DNA from: Mycobacterium sp. SMC-8
GTDB taxonomy: Bacteria > Actinomycetota > Actinomycetes > Mycobacteriales > Mycobacteriaceae
Length of the DNA: 64,000 nt
Direction of reading: 5' to 3'
Assembly: GCF_025263565.1 (NCBI RefSeq)
Contig: NZ_CP079865.1
Location: 6,545,525-6,609,524 of the forward strand
Shown here: positions 19,321-28,990 of the stretch, one piece after another
How the letters are laid out: each line of letters begins with the position of its first letter
How positions within the stretch are numbered: position 1 is the first letter of the stretch
The notes under the pieces: model-generated
The model's input: only the letters and a program-made list of their open reading frames with translations
Database searches by the model: none
Told to the model about the DNA's origin: nothing
Position numbers and translations under genes: made by a program

Positions 19321-19353
19321 GTCGGCGTGTCCGCGTCAGGCGGACACGCCGAC
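19321..19353 (-). terminator. Terminator-like hairpin behind the proline-rich gene
   Basis: A perfect 14-bp inverted repeat (gtcggcgtgtccgc and its complement) with a 5-base loop lies 18 bases after the stop at 19371. There is no U-tract, as is common for mycobacterial terminators. It separates the proline-rich gene from the RDD gene. Confidence 0.65.
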
Positions 19354-19370
19354 ATCGGCCAGGTCAGGAG

Positions 19371-20315
19371 TTACGGGATGGCGGGCGCGACGTAGCCACC
19401 GTTGAGGGTGCGGTAGGTGTACACCAGCAGCAGGGCGGCCAGCGGTGCCGCCACGAGCAGGCCCACACCGCACAGCAGCGCGCCGACCAGGACCACCGCG
19501 ATGCTGGTGAGCCAGATCAAGAACACCGGACCGACGTTGTTCTTGGCGGTCTCGAAGCTCGACTTGATCGCGTCCATCGGTGACAGGTTGCGGTCGAGCA
19601 CCGCGATGGTGGTGAACATCAGCAGGAAGCTGGCGATCACGCCCGGCACGATGCACAGGAAGAACCCGATGGTGGTGATGACGCCGACGATCAGTCCGGC
19701 GATGATCACGTTGCCGATATTGCGCGGCCGGAAGAACGACCCCACCGTGACCTGCTGACCGTTGGCGATGTCGAAGATACCGCCCAGGAACGCCGATTGG
19801 ATGGCGGCTCCGACGATCAACGACAGGAACCAACCGACGATCGACACCAGGATGCCGGCGACACCGGTGGTGGCATACGAGAACGACAGGCCGCTGTCGT
19901 CGGCGACATAGCTGGTGTCTCCGGGCGACACCAGCATCTGCACGATGCTGATGATGCTCTGCAGCGCGATGATCACGACGGCGAAGACCAGCGTCGCGAC
20001 GATCAGCGGGATGGCGTTCTTGCTGAACTTGTTCCACGCCCAGTTGAACGCCTCACCGACGGTGAGTGACGGCCGAGCCGCCGGCGGGAATCCGCCCTCC
20101 GGTCCGAAGCCGCCGCTGGGCATCCCCGGTGGCGGAGGGGGTGGGTAGCTGCCCTGGGCGTGCGTCGGGGGCGGGAAACCGCCGCCGGGCGGCGGCCCGA
20201 AACCGCTGCCGGGCGGCGGCGGAGGTGGCGACTGGTAGCCCCCGGGCGGCGGCGGTGGCGGGTAACCGCCCGGTGGCGGTGGCGGATAGCCGCCGGGCGG
20301 CGGATTCTCTGTCAT
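19371..20315 (-). CDS. Membrane protein with proline/glycine-rich N-terminus (Pra-like head)
   Basis: The 314-residue protein's first 80 or so residues are repeats of the type GGYPPPPP, rich in Pro, Gly and Tyr, presumably cytosolic and flexible. Residues 100-310 form five to six membrane helices with SFLGGIFDIANGQQV-type and FFRPRNIGNVIIAGL-type blocks, resembling bacterial glycerophosphodiester phosphodiesterase-type membrane domains. It sits at the position of pra but its membrane domain is not RDD; the RDD domain is encoded by the next gene. The exact role is unknown. Confidence 0.72.
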   Translation of the reverse strand: MTENPPPGGYPPPPPGGYPPPPPPGGYQSPPPPPPGSGFGPPPGGGFPPPTHAQGSYPPPPPPGMPSGGFGPEGGFPPAARPSLTVGEAFNWAWNKFSKNAIPLIVATLVFAVVIIALQSIISIVQMLVSPGDTSYVADDSGLSFSYATTGVAGILVSIVGWFLSLIVGAAIQSAFLGGIFDIANGQQVTVGSFFRPRNIGNVIIAGLIVGVITTIGFFLCIVPGVIASFLLMFTTIAVLDRNLSPMDAIKSSFETAKNNVGPVFLIWLTSIAVVLVGALLCGVGLLVAAPLAALLLVYTYRTLNGGYVAPAIP

Positions 20316-20641
20316 CGATTTCTCCTGATCTCGGTTGCGAACGAAGCGCGAACCGTCCCCTTCATCTTGTGTGCCACGACATCACTGTCGAAGTTCGAAT
20401 CGCGATGAGCCTGAGGCCTTCTCGCCGACTCCGGCTGGAAGGTAGCCGACGGGGCAGGCGTGATCAACAGCTTTCCTGCTCCGGGGGCGTCCCCCAGGCG
20501 GACCGGCGGCGGACCCGGTGAACACGTGGCGAACGATGGTCGGTCGATCATGGACGCCCTTCCGCTCGCACGTGGCTGGACAAGCGTGCTCACATTACCT
20601 GAGCAGGGCGGCCGAACAGCGGTTTCTCGCGCGACCGTGCG
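20316..20641. other. Intergenic, 326 bases
   Basis: This lies between the start of the proline-rich gene and the stop of cbs, both on the minus strand. It holds the promoter of the proline-rich gene, but I cannot assign a clear -10. A short GC hairpin (GGGGGCGTCCCCC) at about 20480-20495 is the only structure seen. No gene is supported. Confidence 0.5.
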
Positions 20642-22036
20642 TCAGCCGCGTGCGCTGCCCTCCGACAGGTAACCGAGGAGGTCGTGACGGGTGAGCACGC
20701 CGACGGGCTTGCCCTCTTCCACCACCATCACCGCGTCGCACTCGCGCAGGTTCTTCGCCGCGGTGCTGACCAGTTCGCCGGCGCCGATCAGCGGCAGCGG
20801 CGGGCTCATGTGCTCGGCGACCGCGTCGGCGAGTTTGGCGCGGCCCTCGAACACCGCGGAAAGCAACTCGCGTTCGGACACGCTGCCGGCGACCTCGCCG
20901 GCCATCACCGGAGGTTCCGCGCCCACCACCGGCATCTGGGACACCCCATACTCGCGCAGGATGCCGATGGCGTCGCGCACCGTCTCGGACGGGTGGGTGT
21001 GCACCAGATCGGGCAGGTTCCCGGACTTGCCGCGCAGGACATCGCCGACAGTGGACTCCTCGACGGACCCGTCGAGCCGACTGCGCAGGAATCCGTAGGA
21101 GGACATCCAGTTGTCGTCGAAGATCTTGGACAGGTAGCCGCGGCCGCCGTCGGGCAACAGGACCACCACGAGCGAGTCAGGGCCCTCGCGTTCGGCGACC
21201 TTGACCGCGGCCACCGCCGCCATTCCGCACGACCCGCCGACGAGCAGCGCCTCTTCGCGGGCCAGCCGCCTGGTCATGTCGAACGAGTCGGCATCGGAGA
21301 CGGCGATGATCTCGTCGGGAACCGTCGGGTCGTAGGCCGACGGCCAGAAATCCTCGCCGACACCCTCGACCAGATACGGCCGCCCGGTGCCGCCGGAGTA
21401 CACCGACCCCTCGGGGTCCACGCCGACGACCTTGACCCGTCCGCCGGAAACCTCCTTGAGGTAGCGGCCGGCTCCGGTGATGGTGCCTCCGGTGCCGACC
21501 CCGGCGACGAAGTGGGTGATCTTGCCCTCGGTGTCGGCCCAGATCTCCGGGCCCGTCGTCTCGTAGTGGCTCTCCGGCCCCATCGGGTTGGAGTACTGGT
21601 CGGGCTTCCACGCACCGTCGATCTCCCGGACCAGCCGGTCCGAGACGCTGTAGTAGCTGGCCGGGTCGTCGGGTGCGACGGCGGTCGGGCACACCACGAC
21701 CTCCGCCCCGTAGGCGCGCAACACGTTGCGCTTGTCCTCGCTGACCTTGTCGGGGCATACGAAGACGCACTTGTACCCCCGCTGCTGGGCGACCAGGGCC
21801 AGCCCCACCCCGGTGTTGCCGGAGGTCGGTTCGACGATGGTGCCGCCCGGTTTGAGCTCACCGCTGGCCTCGGCGGCGTCGATCATCTTGACCGCGATGC
21901 GGTCCTTGGAGCTGCCGCCCGGGTTCAGGTACTCGACCTTGGCCGCGACCATGCCCGCGCCAGGCGGCACGACCGAGGTTAGCTCTACCAGAGGAGTGTT
22001 ACCGACGAGGTCACTGATGTGCCGGGCGATGCGCAT
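20642..22036 (-). CDS. cbs: Cystathionine beta-synthase
   Basis: Cbs condenses serine and homocysteine to cystathionine. It has 464 residues, the same as my memory of the M. tuberculosis protein. The PLP domain holds the lysine in LNPGGSSKDR (Lys about 44), TSGNTGVGLA, and the phosphate loop GVGTGGTITGAG. A Bateman module of two CBS domains fills about residues 340-460 (VGDVLRGKSGNLPDL, REYGVSQMPVVG, VGVLTRHDLLGYL). It lies 53 bases behind lipU on the same strand. Confidence 0.95.
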   Translation of the reverse strand: MRIARHISDLVGNTPLVELTSVVPPGAGMVAAKVEYLNPGGSSKDRIAVKMIDAAEASGELKPGGTIVEPTSGNTGVGLALVAQQRGYKCVFVCPDKVSEDKRNVLRAYGAEVVVCPTAVAPDDPASYYSVSDRLVREIDGAWKPDQYSNPMGPESHYETTGPEIWADTEGKITHFVAGVGTGGTITGAGRYLKEVSGGRVKVVGVDPEGSVYSGGTGRPYLVEGVGEDFWPSAYDPTVPDEIIAVSDADSFDMTRRLAREEALLVGGSCGMAAVAAVKVAEREGPDSLVVVLLPDGGRGYLSKIFDDNWMSSYGFLRSRLDGSVEESTVGDVLRGKSGNLPDLVHTHPSETVRDAIGILREYGVSQMPVVGAEPPVMAGEVAGSVSERELLSAVFEGRAKLADAVAEHMSPPLPLIGAGELVSTAAKNLRECDAVMVVEEGKPVGVLTRHDLLGYLSEGSARG

Positions 22037-22089
22037 GCGTCCATCGTCCCAGGCCCGTCACCGCGCAGCCAGGCGGCCTCCGGCCGGTG

Positions 22090-23160
22090 CTACCAGGTGG
22101 CCTCGCGAATGTACTCACCGATTTGCCGAAGCGAGCGTTTGGCCTCGGGCACCGTGGGCGCGCCCAGCTGGAACACGTGCATCTGCCCCGGCCAGACGCG
22201 TACCTCGACGGGCACTCCGGAGGCGGCGAGCAGCCGGGCGGCCTTGCGCGCGTCGCTGAGCAGGACCTCGGACCCCGACACGTGGATCAAGGTGCGCGGC
22301 AGGCCGGGTTCGATGTGGTCGAGCGGCTCGTACACCTCTTCCGGCCGGCCGTCGACGATCCGGCGTTCGGCGGCCGCTTCGATGAGCTCGACCAGCGCGT
22401 GGAACGCCTTCGGCGGGAACATCGCGTCCGTGCGGGCGTTCGGGTGGTCGGCGCGGGCCTCGTTGTCGATCTCGAACAGCGGGGACATCGTCACGACGGC
22501 CGCCGGCGTCTCGCCGACGAAGCCGTTGGTGCCCTCGGCCTGCAGCCGCTCGGCCAGCGACAGCGCGAGATAACCCCCGGCCGAGTCCCCGGCCAGCACG
22601 ATCTGGTCGGGCTCGTAGCCGAGGTCGCGCAGCCAGCGGTAACCGTCGTAGCAGTCGTCGAGCGCCGTGCCGACCGAGTGCTTCGGGATCATCCGGTAGT
22701 TGACCACCAGAACGGGCGCATCGGCGTACCTCGACAGCGCGGTCACCAGGCGCCCGTGGGTGTTCACCCCGCAGGTCAGGAACGCTCCGCCGTGCAGGTA
22801 GAGAATCACCGAGCGATTACCGTCGGCGGGCAGCACCCCGGCGGCGCGGACCAGCTGGGCGTTGCAGTGCGGCAGGCCGATGGTGGCGCGCACGGTGCCC
22901 GGCGCCGGCTTGAGTACGCGAGCGGCGAAATCGACCAGGCCCCAGGGCCACGGCAGCTTGGGCGCGTAACTGCCCACCGTCAGGAACGGCCTGATGGTGG
23001 CCATGGCGGCCAGCCCCATGAGCCGTCCGGCGATGCTCGGACCGTCTTCGACCACCTCGACGGGAGCTCCGTCAGAGACCGGGAAGCGGCGCGGCTTCTG
23101 CCCTCGTGCTGCCCTGATGCCCAGCGGGGATGAGCTGGGAATCTTGCTCGGTGCCGTCAT
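22090..23160 (-). CDS. lipU: Alpha/beta-hydrolase esterase, hormone-sensitive-lipase type
   Basis: The 356-residue protein has HSL-family landmarks: the oxyanion block LYLHGGAFL, the nucleophile elbow AGDSAGGYLALSLAE, and the late His in WPGQMHVFQLG. It matches the M. tuberculosis LipU position but is longer at the N-terminus. The ATG at 23160 (MTAPSKIPSSS) has AGGAAG eight bases upstream; a GTG at 23169 is possible. The substrate is probably a short acyl ester. It is divergent from the SGNH hydrolase gene. Confidence 0.88.
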   Translation of the reverse strand: MTAPSKIPSSSPLGIRAARGQKPRRFPVSDGAPVEVVEDGPSIAGRLMGLAAMATIRPFLTVGSYAPKLPWPWGLVDFAARVLKPAPGTVRATIGLPHCNAQLVRAAGVLPADGNRSVILYLHGGAFLTCGVNTHGRLVTALSRYADAPVLVVNYRMIPKHSVGTALDDCYDGYRWLRDLGYEPDQIVLAGDSAGGYLALSLAERLQAEGTNGFVGETPAAVVTMSPLFEIDNEARADHPNARTDAMFPPKAFHALVELIEAAAERRIVDGRPEEVYEPLDHIEPGLPRTLIHVSGSEVLLSDARKAARLLAASGVPVEVRVWPGQMHVFQLGAPTVPEAKRSLRQIGEYIREATW

Positions 23161-23340
23161 CGCCACCACTTCCTACGACGTTGTAGTCCGGGATAAGCCA
23201 AGTTATTCAGACGAGCTCGTAACTTAGCTTGACACCTGTAACCACTATCACAATGGGTTAAACGCAGATGGTGTCGGAGTCGATACCGCACTGTGATGGC
23301 TCTTCCGCTTAACGAGCCGGGTAGCCGCGCATTTCCGCTC

Positions 23341-23346
23341 TAAACT
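23341..23346 (+). promoter_or_regulatory. Candidate -10 of a leaderless promoter for the SGNH hydrolase
   Basis: TAAACT matches TANNNT and lies six bases before the GTG at 23353. No ribosome-binding site precedes the GTG, consistent with a leaderless transcript. Confidence 0.45.
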
Positions 23347-23352
23347 TGCGGA

Positions 23353-24339
23353 GTGGGCATCCTCCGTCGTGCTCCGCGCGGTCGTACACCGCGTCGTTCC
23401 ACGGTCGCGCTGGCGGCCGCAGCAACGCTGGCGTCCACCGGCACCGCCTACGTCGGGGCCCGCAACCTCCTTAGCGGACAGGCCGATCAGGCGCGCCGCG
23501 TCATCCCGAAGGCGTGGGACATCCCGCCCCGCGCCGACGGCGTGTACTCCCCCGGCGGCGGCCCGGTCGAACCTTGGCACCGTGGTGTCCCGTTCGACCT
23601 GCACCTGATGATCTTCGGCGACTCGACGGCCACCGGGTACGGCTGCCAGGCCGCCGACGAGGTGCCGGGCGTATTGCTGGCGCGGGGGCTGGCCGCCGAG
23701 TCGGGCAAGCGCATCCGGCTGAGCACCAAGGCCATCGTCGGCGCGACGTCGAAAGGGCTGTCGGGGCAAATCGACGCGATGTACGTCGCCGGGCCGCCAC
23801 CCGATGCGGCCGTGATCATGATCGGCGCCAACGACATCACCAAACCCAACGGCATCGGCCCGTCGGCGCGCCGCCTGGGCCGGGCTGTGCAGCGGCTGCG
23901 CGCCAGCGACGCGGTCGTCGTCGTGGGCACCTGCCCGGACTTCGGTGTCATCACCGCGATCCCGCAGCCGTTGCGGTTCGTCGCCCGCAACCAGGGGTTG
24001 CGTCTGGCGCGCGCCCAGGCGGCCGCGGTACGTGCCTGCGGCGGGGTGCCGGTGCCGTTCAGCGATCTGCTGGCCCCGGACTTCTACCGGACTCCGGAGC
24101 TGCTGTTCTCGCCGGACATGTTCCATCCGTCCGCGGCGGGATACGAGCTGGCCGCGATGCAACTGCTGCCCGCGCTGTGCAACGCGTTGGGAGAGTTCGT
24201 CACCGGCATGCCCGCCGCGCCGGCGCTGGAATCGCGCGCGGGCGACGACGGCTCGCTGCTCGCGCGCCTCGGCGGGCTCAGCCGGCTGTGGCGACGCTCG
24301 ACCGGGGTGCCCGCGCCGATCGTCGCGCCCGCGGGCTAG
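23353..24339 (+). CDS. SGNH/GDSL-type esterase (Rv1075c type)
   Basis: The 328-residue protein has an N-terminal hydrophobic segment (TVALAAAATLASTGTAYVGA) that suggests export or membrane anchoring. SGNH blocks are complete: block I FGDSTATGYG with the nucleophilic Ser (about residue 91), block III IGANDITKP with the Asn, and block V DMFHPSAAGYE with the Asp/His pair. It probably hydrolyses acyl esters at the cell envelope. A GTG start is used, probably leaderless. Confidence 0.88.
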   Translation: MGILRRAPRGRTPRRSTVALAAAATLASTGTAYVGARNLLSGQADQARRVIPKAWDIPPRADGVYSPGGGPVEPWHRGVPFDLHLMIFGDSTATGYGCQAADEVPGVLLARGLAAESGKRIRLSTKAIVGATSKGLSGQIDAMYVAGPPPDAAVIMIGANDITKPNGIGPSARRLGRAVQRLRASDAVVVVGTCPDFGVITAIPQPLRFVARNQGLRLARAQAAAVRACGGVPVPFSDLLAPDFYRTPELLFSPDMFHPSAAGYELAAMQLLPALCNALGEFVTGMPAAPALESRAGDDGSLLARLGGLSRLWRRSTGVPAPIVAPAG

Positions 24340-24345
24340 GTTTCT

Positions 24346-24359
24346 TGCAACACGTTCCA
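24346..24359. promoter_or_regulatory. Candidate KstR-type operator before fadA3
   Basis: TGCAACACGTTCCA fits TnnAACnnGTTnnA, the pattern known for the sterol-catabolism repressor KstR. It lies 26 bases before the fadA3 ATG, immediately after the stop of the SGNH hydrolase. The outer half-sites are less symmetric than in the site at 37137, so confidence is moderate. Confidence 0.4.
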
Positions 24360-24385
24360 CCCGGTTCGAACCTGAGGAGCCCGTC

Positions 24386-25603
24386 ATGCCCGAAGCCGTC
24401 ATCGTCGCCACCGCCCGTTCCCCGATCGGCCGGGCCAACAAGGGTTCGCTGGTCTCGATGCGGCCCGACGACCTCGCCGCGCAGATGGTCAAGGCCGTGC
24501 TCGACAAGGTGCCCGCGCTGGACCCGCGCGACATCGACGACCTGATGATGGGCTGCGCGCAGCCCGCCGGTGAGGCCGGCTACAACATCGCCCGCGCGGT
24601 GGCGGTCGAACTCGGCTACGACTTCCTGCCCGGCACCACCGTCAACCGCTACTGCTCGTCGTCGCTGCAGACCACGCGCATGGCGTTCCACGCGATCAAG
24701 GCCGGCGAGGGGCACGCGTTCATCTCGGCCGGGGTGGAGACGGTGTCGCGGTTCGGCAAGGGCGCCGCCGACGGTGCGCCGGATTCGAAGAACCCGGTCT
24801 TCGCCGATGCGCAGGCCCGCTCCGAGCAGGCGGCCGCCGGCGCGACGGAGTGGCGCGACCCGCGCGAGGACGGCCTGCTGCCCGACGTCTACATCGCGAT
24901 GGGTCAGACCGCCGAGAACGTCGCGGCGTTCACCGGCATCAGCCGCGAGGATCAGGACCACTGGGGCGTGCGTTCGCAGAACCGCGCCGAGGAGGCCATC
25001 AACAGCGGCTTCTTCGAGCGCGAGATCGTGCCTGTCACGCTGCCCGACGGCACCGTGGTGTCGAAGGACGACGGCCCCCGCGCCGGCACCACCTACGACA
25101 AGATCAGCCAGCTCAAGCCGGTGTTCCGGCCCAACGGCACGATCACCGCGGGCAACGCGTGTCCGTTGAACGACGGCGCCGCGGCGGTGGTGATCATGAG
25201 CGACACCAAGGCCAAGGAGCTGGGCCTGACCCCGCTGGCGCGGATCGTGTCGACGGGCGTGTCGGGGCTGTCGCCGGAGATCATGGGCCTGGGTCCGATC
25301 GAGGCCGTCAAGAAGGCGCTGGCCAACGCGAAGATGAGCATCTCCGACATCGACCTGTACGAGATCAACGAGGCGTTCGCGGTGCAGGTGCTGGGGTCGG
25401 CGCGTGAACTGGGCATGGACGAGGACAAGCTCAATGTGTCCGGCGGTGCGATCGCGCTGGGCCACCCGTTCGGCATGACCGGCGCCCGCATCACCGCCAC
25501 GCTGCTGAACAACCTGGCCACCCACGACAAGACGTTCGGCATCGAGACGATGTGCGTCGGCGGCGGCCAGGGCATGGCGATGGTCGTGGAGCGGCTCAGC
25601 TAG
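24386..25603 (+). CDS. fadA3: Acetyl-CoA acyltransferase (thiolase)
   Basis: The 405-residue degradative thiolase carries the acylated Cys in TTVNRYCSSSLQT (Cys about 90), NEAFAVQVLG, the catalytic His in GGAIALGHPFGMTGAR, and the second Cys in ETMCVGGGQG. It cleaves 3-ketoacyl-CoA in beta-oxidation. GAGGAG lies upstream of the ATG at 24386. A putative KstR operator precedes it. purT follows 22 bases downstream, possibly from its own promoter. Confidence 0.93.
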   Translation: MPEAVIVATARSPIGRANKGSLVSMRPDDLAAQMVKAVLDKVPALDPRDIDDLMMGCAQPAGEAGYNIARAVAVELGYDFLPGTTVNRYCSSSLQTTRMAFHAIKAGEGHAFISAGVETVSRFGKGAADGAPDSKNPVFADAQARSEQAAAGATEWRDPREDGLLPDVYIAMGQTAENVAAFTGISREDQDHWGVRSQNRAEEAINSGFFEREIVPVTLPDGTVVSKDDGPRAGTTYDKISQLKPVFRPNGTITAGNACPLNDGAAAVVIMSDTKAKELGLTPLARIVSTGVSGLSPEIMGLGPIEAVKKALANAKMSISDIDLYEINEAFAVQVLGSARELGMDEDKLNVSGGAIALGHPFGMTGARITATLLNNLATHDKTFGIETMCVGGGQGMAMVVERLS

Positions 25604-25625
25604 CTCGCCATAGAATGCCGTTCCG

Positions 25626-26828
25626 ATGACCACCATCGGAACGCCGCTGTCACCGCGCGCCACCAGAGTCATGTTGTTGGGTTCGGGGGAGCTGGGCCGC
25701 GAGGTCCTGATCGCGTTGCAGCGGCTCGGCGTCGAGACCATCGCCGTCGACCGCTACCCGAACGCGCCCGGCCACCAGGTCGCTCACCATGCCCGCACCA
25801 TCACCATGACCGACCCTGGTCAGTTGCGTGCGCTGATCGAGGACGAGCGCCCCGACCTGGTGGTGCCGGAGATCGAGGCGATTGCCACGCCGGTGCTCGA
25901 AGAGCTTGAGGTCGAGGGCGTGGTGACGGTGATCCCGACGGCGCGCGCGGCCCGGCTGACCATGGACCGCGAGGGAATCCGGCGGCTGGCCGCCGAAACC
26001 CTCGGCGTGCCGACCAGCCCGTATCGGTTCTGCGATTCGCTGGAGGAACTGCACGCCGCCATCGAGGGTCATATCGGGTATCCATGTGTGGTCAAGCCGG
26101 TGATGAGCAGTTCCGGCAAGGGGCAGAGCAAGATTGACGGACCCGAGGGCGTCGCGGCGGCCTGGGAGTACGCGATGTCCGGCAGCCGCGTCAGCAACAC
26201 CCGGATCATCGTCGAGGGCTTCATCGATTTCGACTACGAGATCACGCTGTTGACGGTGCGCGCCCGCGGTGCTGACGGCGAGATCGAGACCCGGTTCTGC
26301 GAGCCGATCGGACACCGGCAGGTCAGCGGTGACTACGTCGAGAGCTGGCAGCCGCACCCGATGTCGGCGACCGCGCTGGAACGCGCGCAGCAGATCGCCG
26401 GGGCGGTGACCGGGGATCTGGGCGGACAGGGCATCTTCGGCGTGGAGTTGTTCGTCAAGGGTGACCAGGTGTGGTTCAGCGAGGTCAGCCCGCGCCCGCA
26501 CGACACCGGAATGGTGACGATGGTGACGCAGTGGCAGAACGAGTTCGAGCTGCACGCCCGGGCCATCCTGGGCCTGCCGGTGGACACCGCGCTGAGGACG
26601 GCGGGCGCCAGCGCGGTCATTTACGGCGGAGTGGACGCCGAGGGCGTCGTCTTCGACGGCGTGGACGCGGCGCTGCAGGTGCCGCACACCGAGCTTCGAC
26701 TGTTCGGCAAGCCGGAGAGCTTCGCCAACCGGCGGATGGGTGTCGCCTTGGCGTACGCCGACGACGTCGACACCGCGCGGCGCAACGCCGCCGAAGCGGC
26801 GGACCGCGTCAAGCCACGGGTCCCGTAG
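25626..26828 (+). CDS. purT: Formate-dependent phosphoribosylglycinamide formyltransferase
   Basis: PurT makes formyl-GAR from GAR, formate and ATP in purine synthesis, independent of folate. The 400-residue ATP-grasp protein has [27 protein letters not shown], the [15 protein letters not shown] loop, and the metal/ATP region [34 protein letters not shown] at about 25611-25616 is a likely -10 giving a leader of only a few bases. Its 3' end overlaps the convergent DUF559 gene by 20 bases. Confidence 0.94.
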   Translation: MTTIGTPLSPRATRVMLLGSGELGREVLIALQRLGVETIAVDRYPNAPGHQVAHHARTITMTDPGQLRALIEDERPDLVVPEIEAIATPVLEELEVEGVVTVIPTARAARLTMDREGIRRLAAETLGVPTSPYRFCDSLEELHAAIEGHIGYPCVVKPVMSSSGKGQSKIDGPEGVAAAWEYAMSGSRVSNTRIIVEGFIDFDYEITLLTVRARGADGEIETRFCEPIGHRQVSGDYVESWQPHPMSATALERAQQIAGAVTGDLGGQGIFGVELFVKGDQVWFSEVSPRPHDTGMVTMVTQWQNEFELHARAILGLPVDTALRTAGASAVIYGGVDAEGVVFDGVDAALQVPHTELRLFGKPESFANRRMGVALAYADDVDTARRNAAEAADRVKPRVP

Positions 26829-27756
26829 ACCGCCAGTTCTGCCCCGACTCCCGCACCCACGTCGGCCCCGACAGTGCGCTCAGATCGCAATCTCGTGAAA
26901 GTTCTCGCGCTGCGCGCACTCTCGCGTCGTAGGCGCGCCGGACCCGGCGAAGAACGTCGTCTGCGTGGGCGGCTTTGACCACCCGGACCCGCGTCCACTC
27001 GAGTTCGTCGAGGTCCTCGGCGCGCAGGATGTCGTGGGCGAACTGCATCGGGTCGACGCGGTGTTGGTCTCCGTCGTACTCGACAGCCAACTTCAGGTTC
27101 TCCCAACCCATGTCGAGGTAGTAGCGCCGTCTGCCGTCGGCGCTGATCACCGGAATCTGCGTGGTCGGGCGTGGGAATCCGCCGCGGATCAGCAGAAGAC
27201 GTAACCAGGTCTCCCGGGGAGACTGCGCCCCAGGATCGTGGAGGTCGAGCGCGGCCGCCAGTTGTCGCATGCCTCGCTTGCCGGCATGGCGTTCCCTGGC
27301 CCACCGCAACAGTTCACCGGCGTCGAACGGGGTTGCATTGCCCAATGCGTCGAGCCTCGCCACCGCAGTATCGAGCGGTCCCCGGCGGCCCAGGTCGAAT
27401 GCCGTCCGCTGCACCGTCGTCACCGGCAGTCCCCCACGGCGGGTGCTCTCGTCAGGGTGCAGGTCGTGCTTGTGGGTCCTGATGCCGCGCGGCGCCCGCC
27501 CGTTCGACCAGACCAGCTCGATGGGCTGCCCGTCCTCGAGGTAGCGCGCCCCGTGTAATGCCGCGGCGGTGAGACCCGCGAGAACGCCACCGCGATGCGA
27601 CCACAGCCACGCAGCCTTCGCCCGGTGGTGGACGCTCAACTCGATACCGGGCCGGGTGTACACGTCGGGATACAGCGCGACGTATCGGCTGCGCAGCACA
27701 TGCTTTCCGACCAGCCCGGCGGCCACCGCTTCGCTACCGATGAACGGCACCTGCAT
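26809..27756 (-). CDS. AbiEi-like / DUF559 (Vsr-like nuclease fold) protein
   Basis: The 315-residue protein belongs to a mycobacterial family with an N-terminal winged-helix-like region ([28 protein letters not shown]) like AbiEi antitoxins. Its C-terminal DUF559 domain ([20 protein letters not shown]) carries the acidic E-Y-D-G-D-H residues of very-short-patch-repair-like nucleases. The start [11 protein letters not shown] at 27756 is favoured over longer frames. No partner toxin is adjacent, so a toxin-antitoxin role is not supported. Confidence 0.75.
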   Translation of the reverse strand: MQVPFIGSEAVAAGLVGKHVLRSRYVALYPDVYTRPGIELSVHHRAKAAWLWSHRGGVLAGLTAAALHGARYLEDGQPIELVWSNGRAPRGIRTHKHDLHPDESTRRGGLPVTTVQRTAFDLGRRGPLDTAVARLDALGNATPFDAGELLRWARERHAGKRGMRQLAAALDLHDPGAQSPRETWLRLLLIRGGFPRPTTQIPVISADGRRRYYLDMGWENLKLAVEYDGDQHRVDPMQFAHDILRAEDLDELEWTRVRVVKAAHADDVLRRVRRAYDARVRAARELSRDCDLSALSGPTWVRESGQNWRSTGPVA

Positions 27757-27837
27757 GCGTCGAGCCTCGCGTACCGGCGATGCGTCGCACACCCCCAATC
27801 TGCGTCCTGTGGAAAGGCGGCCTCCTGCGGGCAGCGA

Positions 27838-27887
27838 GAGAGCGCTCAGACCGCGAAATATGGTGATTCGACGCGCTGAGCGCACTC
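27838..27887. repeat. Imperfect extragenic palindrome
   Basis: The arms gagagcgctcag (27838-27849) and ctgagcgcactc (27876-27887) match at 11 of 12 positions, with further partial pairing inside (ccgcgaa / ttcgacgcg). A related motif (agtgcgctcagatcgc) recurs at 26873-26890 inside the DUF559 reading frame. Confidence 0.5.
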
Positions 27888-27919
27888 TGGCGGCGGGTAG
27901 CCGTGCCGCGGGGCCCGGG

Positions 27920-27961
27920 CACGAAAAAGGGCGCCCGCACGCGGCGGACGCCCTTCTCGTG
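27920..27961 (-). terminator. Intrinsic terminator of the Bax1-I gene
   Basis: On the minus strand an imperfect GC-rich stem (GGGCGTCCGC with GCGGGCGCCC) is followed by TTTTT, nine bases after the stop codon. Flanking CACGAG and CGTG bases can extend the stem. This is one of the few terminators here with a U-tract. Confidence 0.85.
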
Positions 27962-27969
27962 TCGGACTG

Positions 27970-28821
27970 CTAGTCCTGATTGAAGTAGCTGAGCAGACGC
28001 AGGATCTCCAGGTACAGCCAGACCAGGGTGACGGTCAGGCCGAGGGCGATGCCCCACGCCGCCTTCTCCGGCGCGCCGGCACGAACCATCTGGTCGGCGG
28101 AGTCGAAGTCGATCAGGAAGCTGAACGCGGCCAGGCCGATGCACAGCAGCGAGAAGCCGATGGCCAGGGCGCCGCCGTCGCGCAGGCCGAGGCCCGCGCC
28201 ACCACCGACGCCGAACACGGCCAGCACCAGGTTGAGCAGCATCAGCGCGACGACGCCGAACAGACCCGCCACGATCATCCGGGTGAACTTCGGGGTGACG
28301 CGGATGGCGCCGGTCTTGTAGACGACAAGCATGCCGAAGAACACGCCGAGGGTGCCGACGATCGCCTGCGCGATCATTCCGGCGCCACCGACAGAGGCGA
28401 TGTTGGCGATGACGAAGGACACCGCACCGAGGAACAGGCCCTCCAGCGCCGCGTAGCTCAGCACGATGGCCGGGTTGTCCTGCTTGCGGCCGAAGGTCGC
28501 GACCAGCACGAGGGCGAGGCCACCGAGCGCACCCACCAGGGTGAACGGCATGGCCAGGCCGACGTTGCCGCTGACGAGGAAGTACGACACGACCGCGACG
28601 GCCGTCAGCACACCCAGCGTCATGCCGGTCTTCATGACGACGTCATCGATGGTCAGCGCCCGCGAGACACCCGCCTGCTGCTGCTCCGGGTACTGCGTGA
28701 CGTACGGATCGGCGTGTACCGCCTGCGCACCGTAGCCGGCGGCTCCGGTACCGAATTGCGCATAGCCGCCCTGCTGCCCCTTGGGCAGTGTGCGGAACAC
28801 CGGGTTGCTGCTTTCGCGCAC
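27970..28821 (-). CDS. Bax1-I / YccA-family membrane protein (Rv1072 type)
   Basis: The 283-residue protein has an N-terminal soluble region of about 70 residues, then seven predicted helices with the family features LSYAALEGLFLGAVSF and the C-terminal acidic region FLIDFDSADQMV and YLEILRLLSYF. Family members act as membrane leak channels or stress modulators in other organisms; the mycobacterial role is unknown. It is transcribed alone and ends in a clear terminator. Confidence 0.88.
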   Translation of the reverse strand: MRESSNPVFRTLPKGQQGGYAQFGTGAAGYGAQAVHADPYVTQYPEQQQAGVSRALTIDDVVMKTGMTLGVLTAVAVVSYFLVSGNVGLAMPFTLVGALGGLALVLVATFGRKQDNPAIVLSYAALEGLFLGAVSFVIANIASVGGAGMIAQAIVGTLGVFFGMLVVYKTGAIRVTPKFTRMIVAGLFGVVALMLLNLVLAVFGVGGGAGLGLRDGGALAIGFSLLCIGLAAFSFLIDFDSADQMVRAGAPEKAAWGIALGLTVTLVWLYLEILRLLSYFNQD

Positions 28822-28990
28822 CGTCGTGTCCTTCCTGTCTCGATGTCGTGTATCAGACCTGTGACGATCACTGGTTCAACGTGTGAGGTTCCCGGGCAGT
28901 TCCCGCCGCGGTGGCGGATTTTTCCCAGGGCCTTCACAGGAACCTTACCCGGGCAGAGCGTGACCAGGGCGACGATCTAGATTGCATTCC

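Noticed and set aside
20684..21982. Long plus-strand frame opposite cbs
   Set aside because: It is a high-GC shadow of cbs: rich in Arg, Gly and His, with no recognisable domain.
26809..27756. Toxin-antitoxin pair (AbiEi-like)
   Set aside because: No partner toxin gene is adjacent, and many mycobacterial DUF559 proteins with this N-terminus stand alone.
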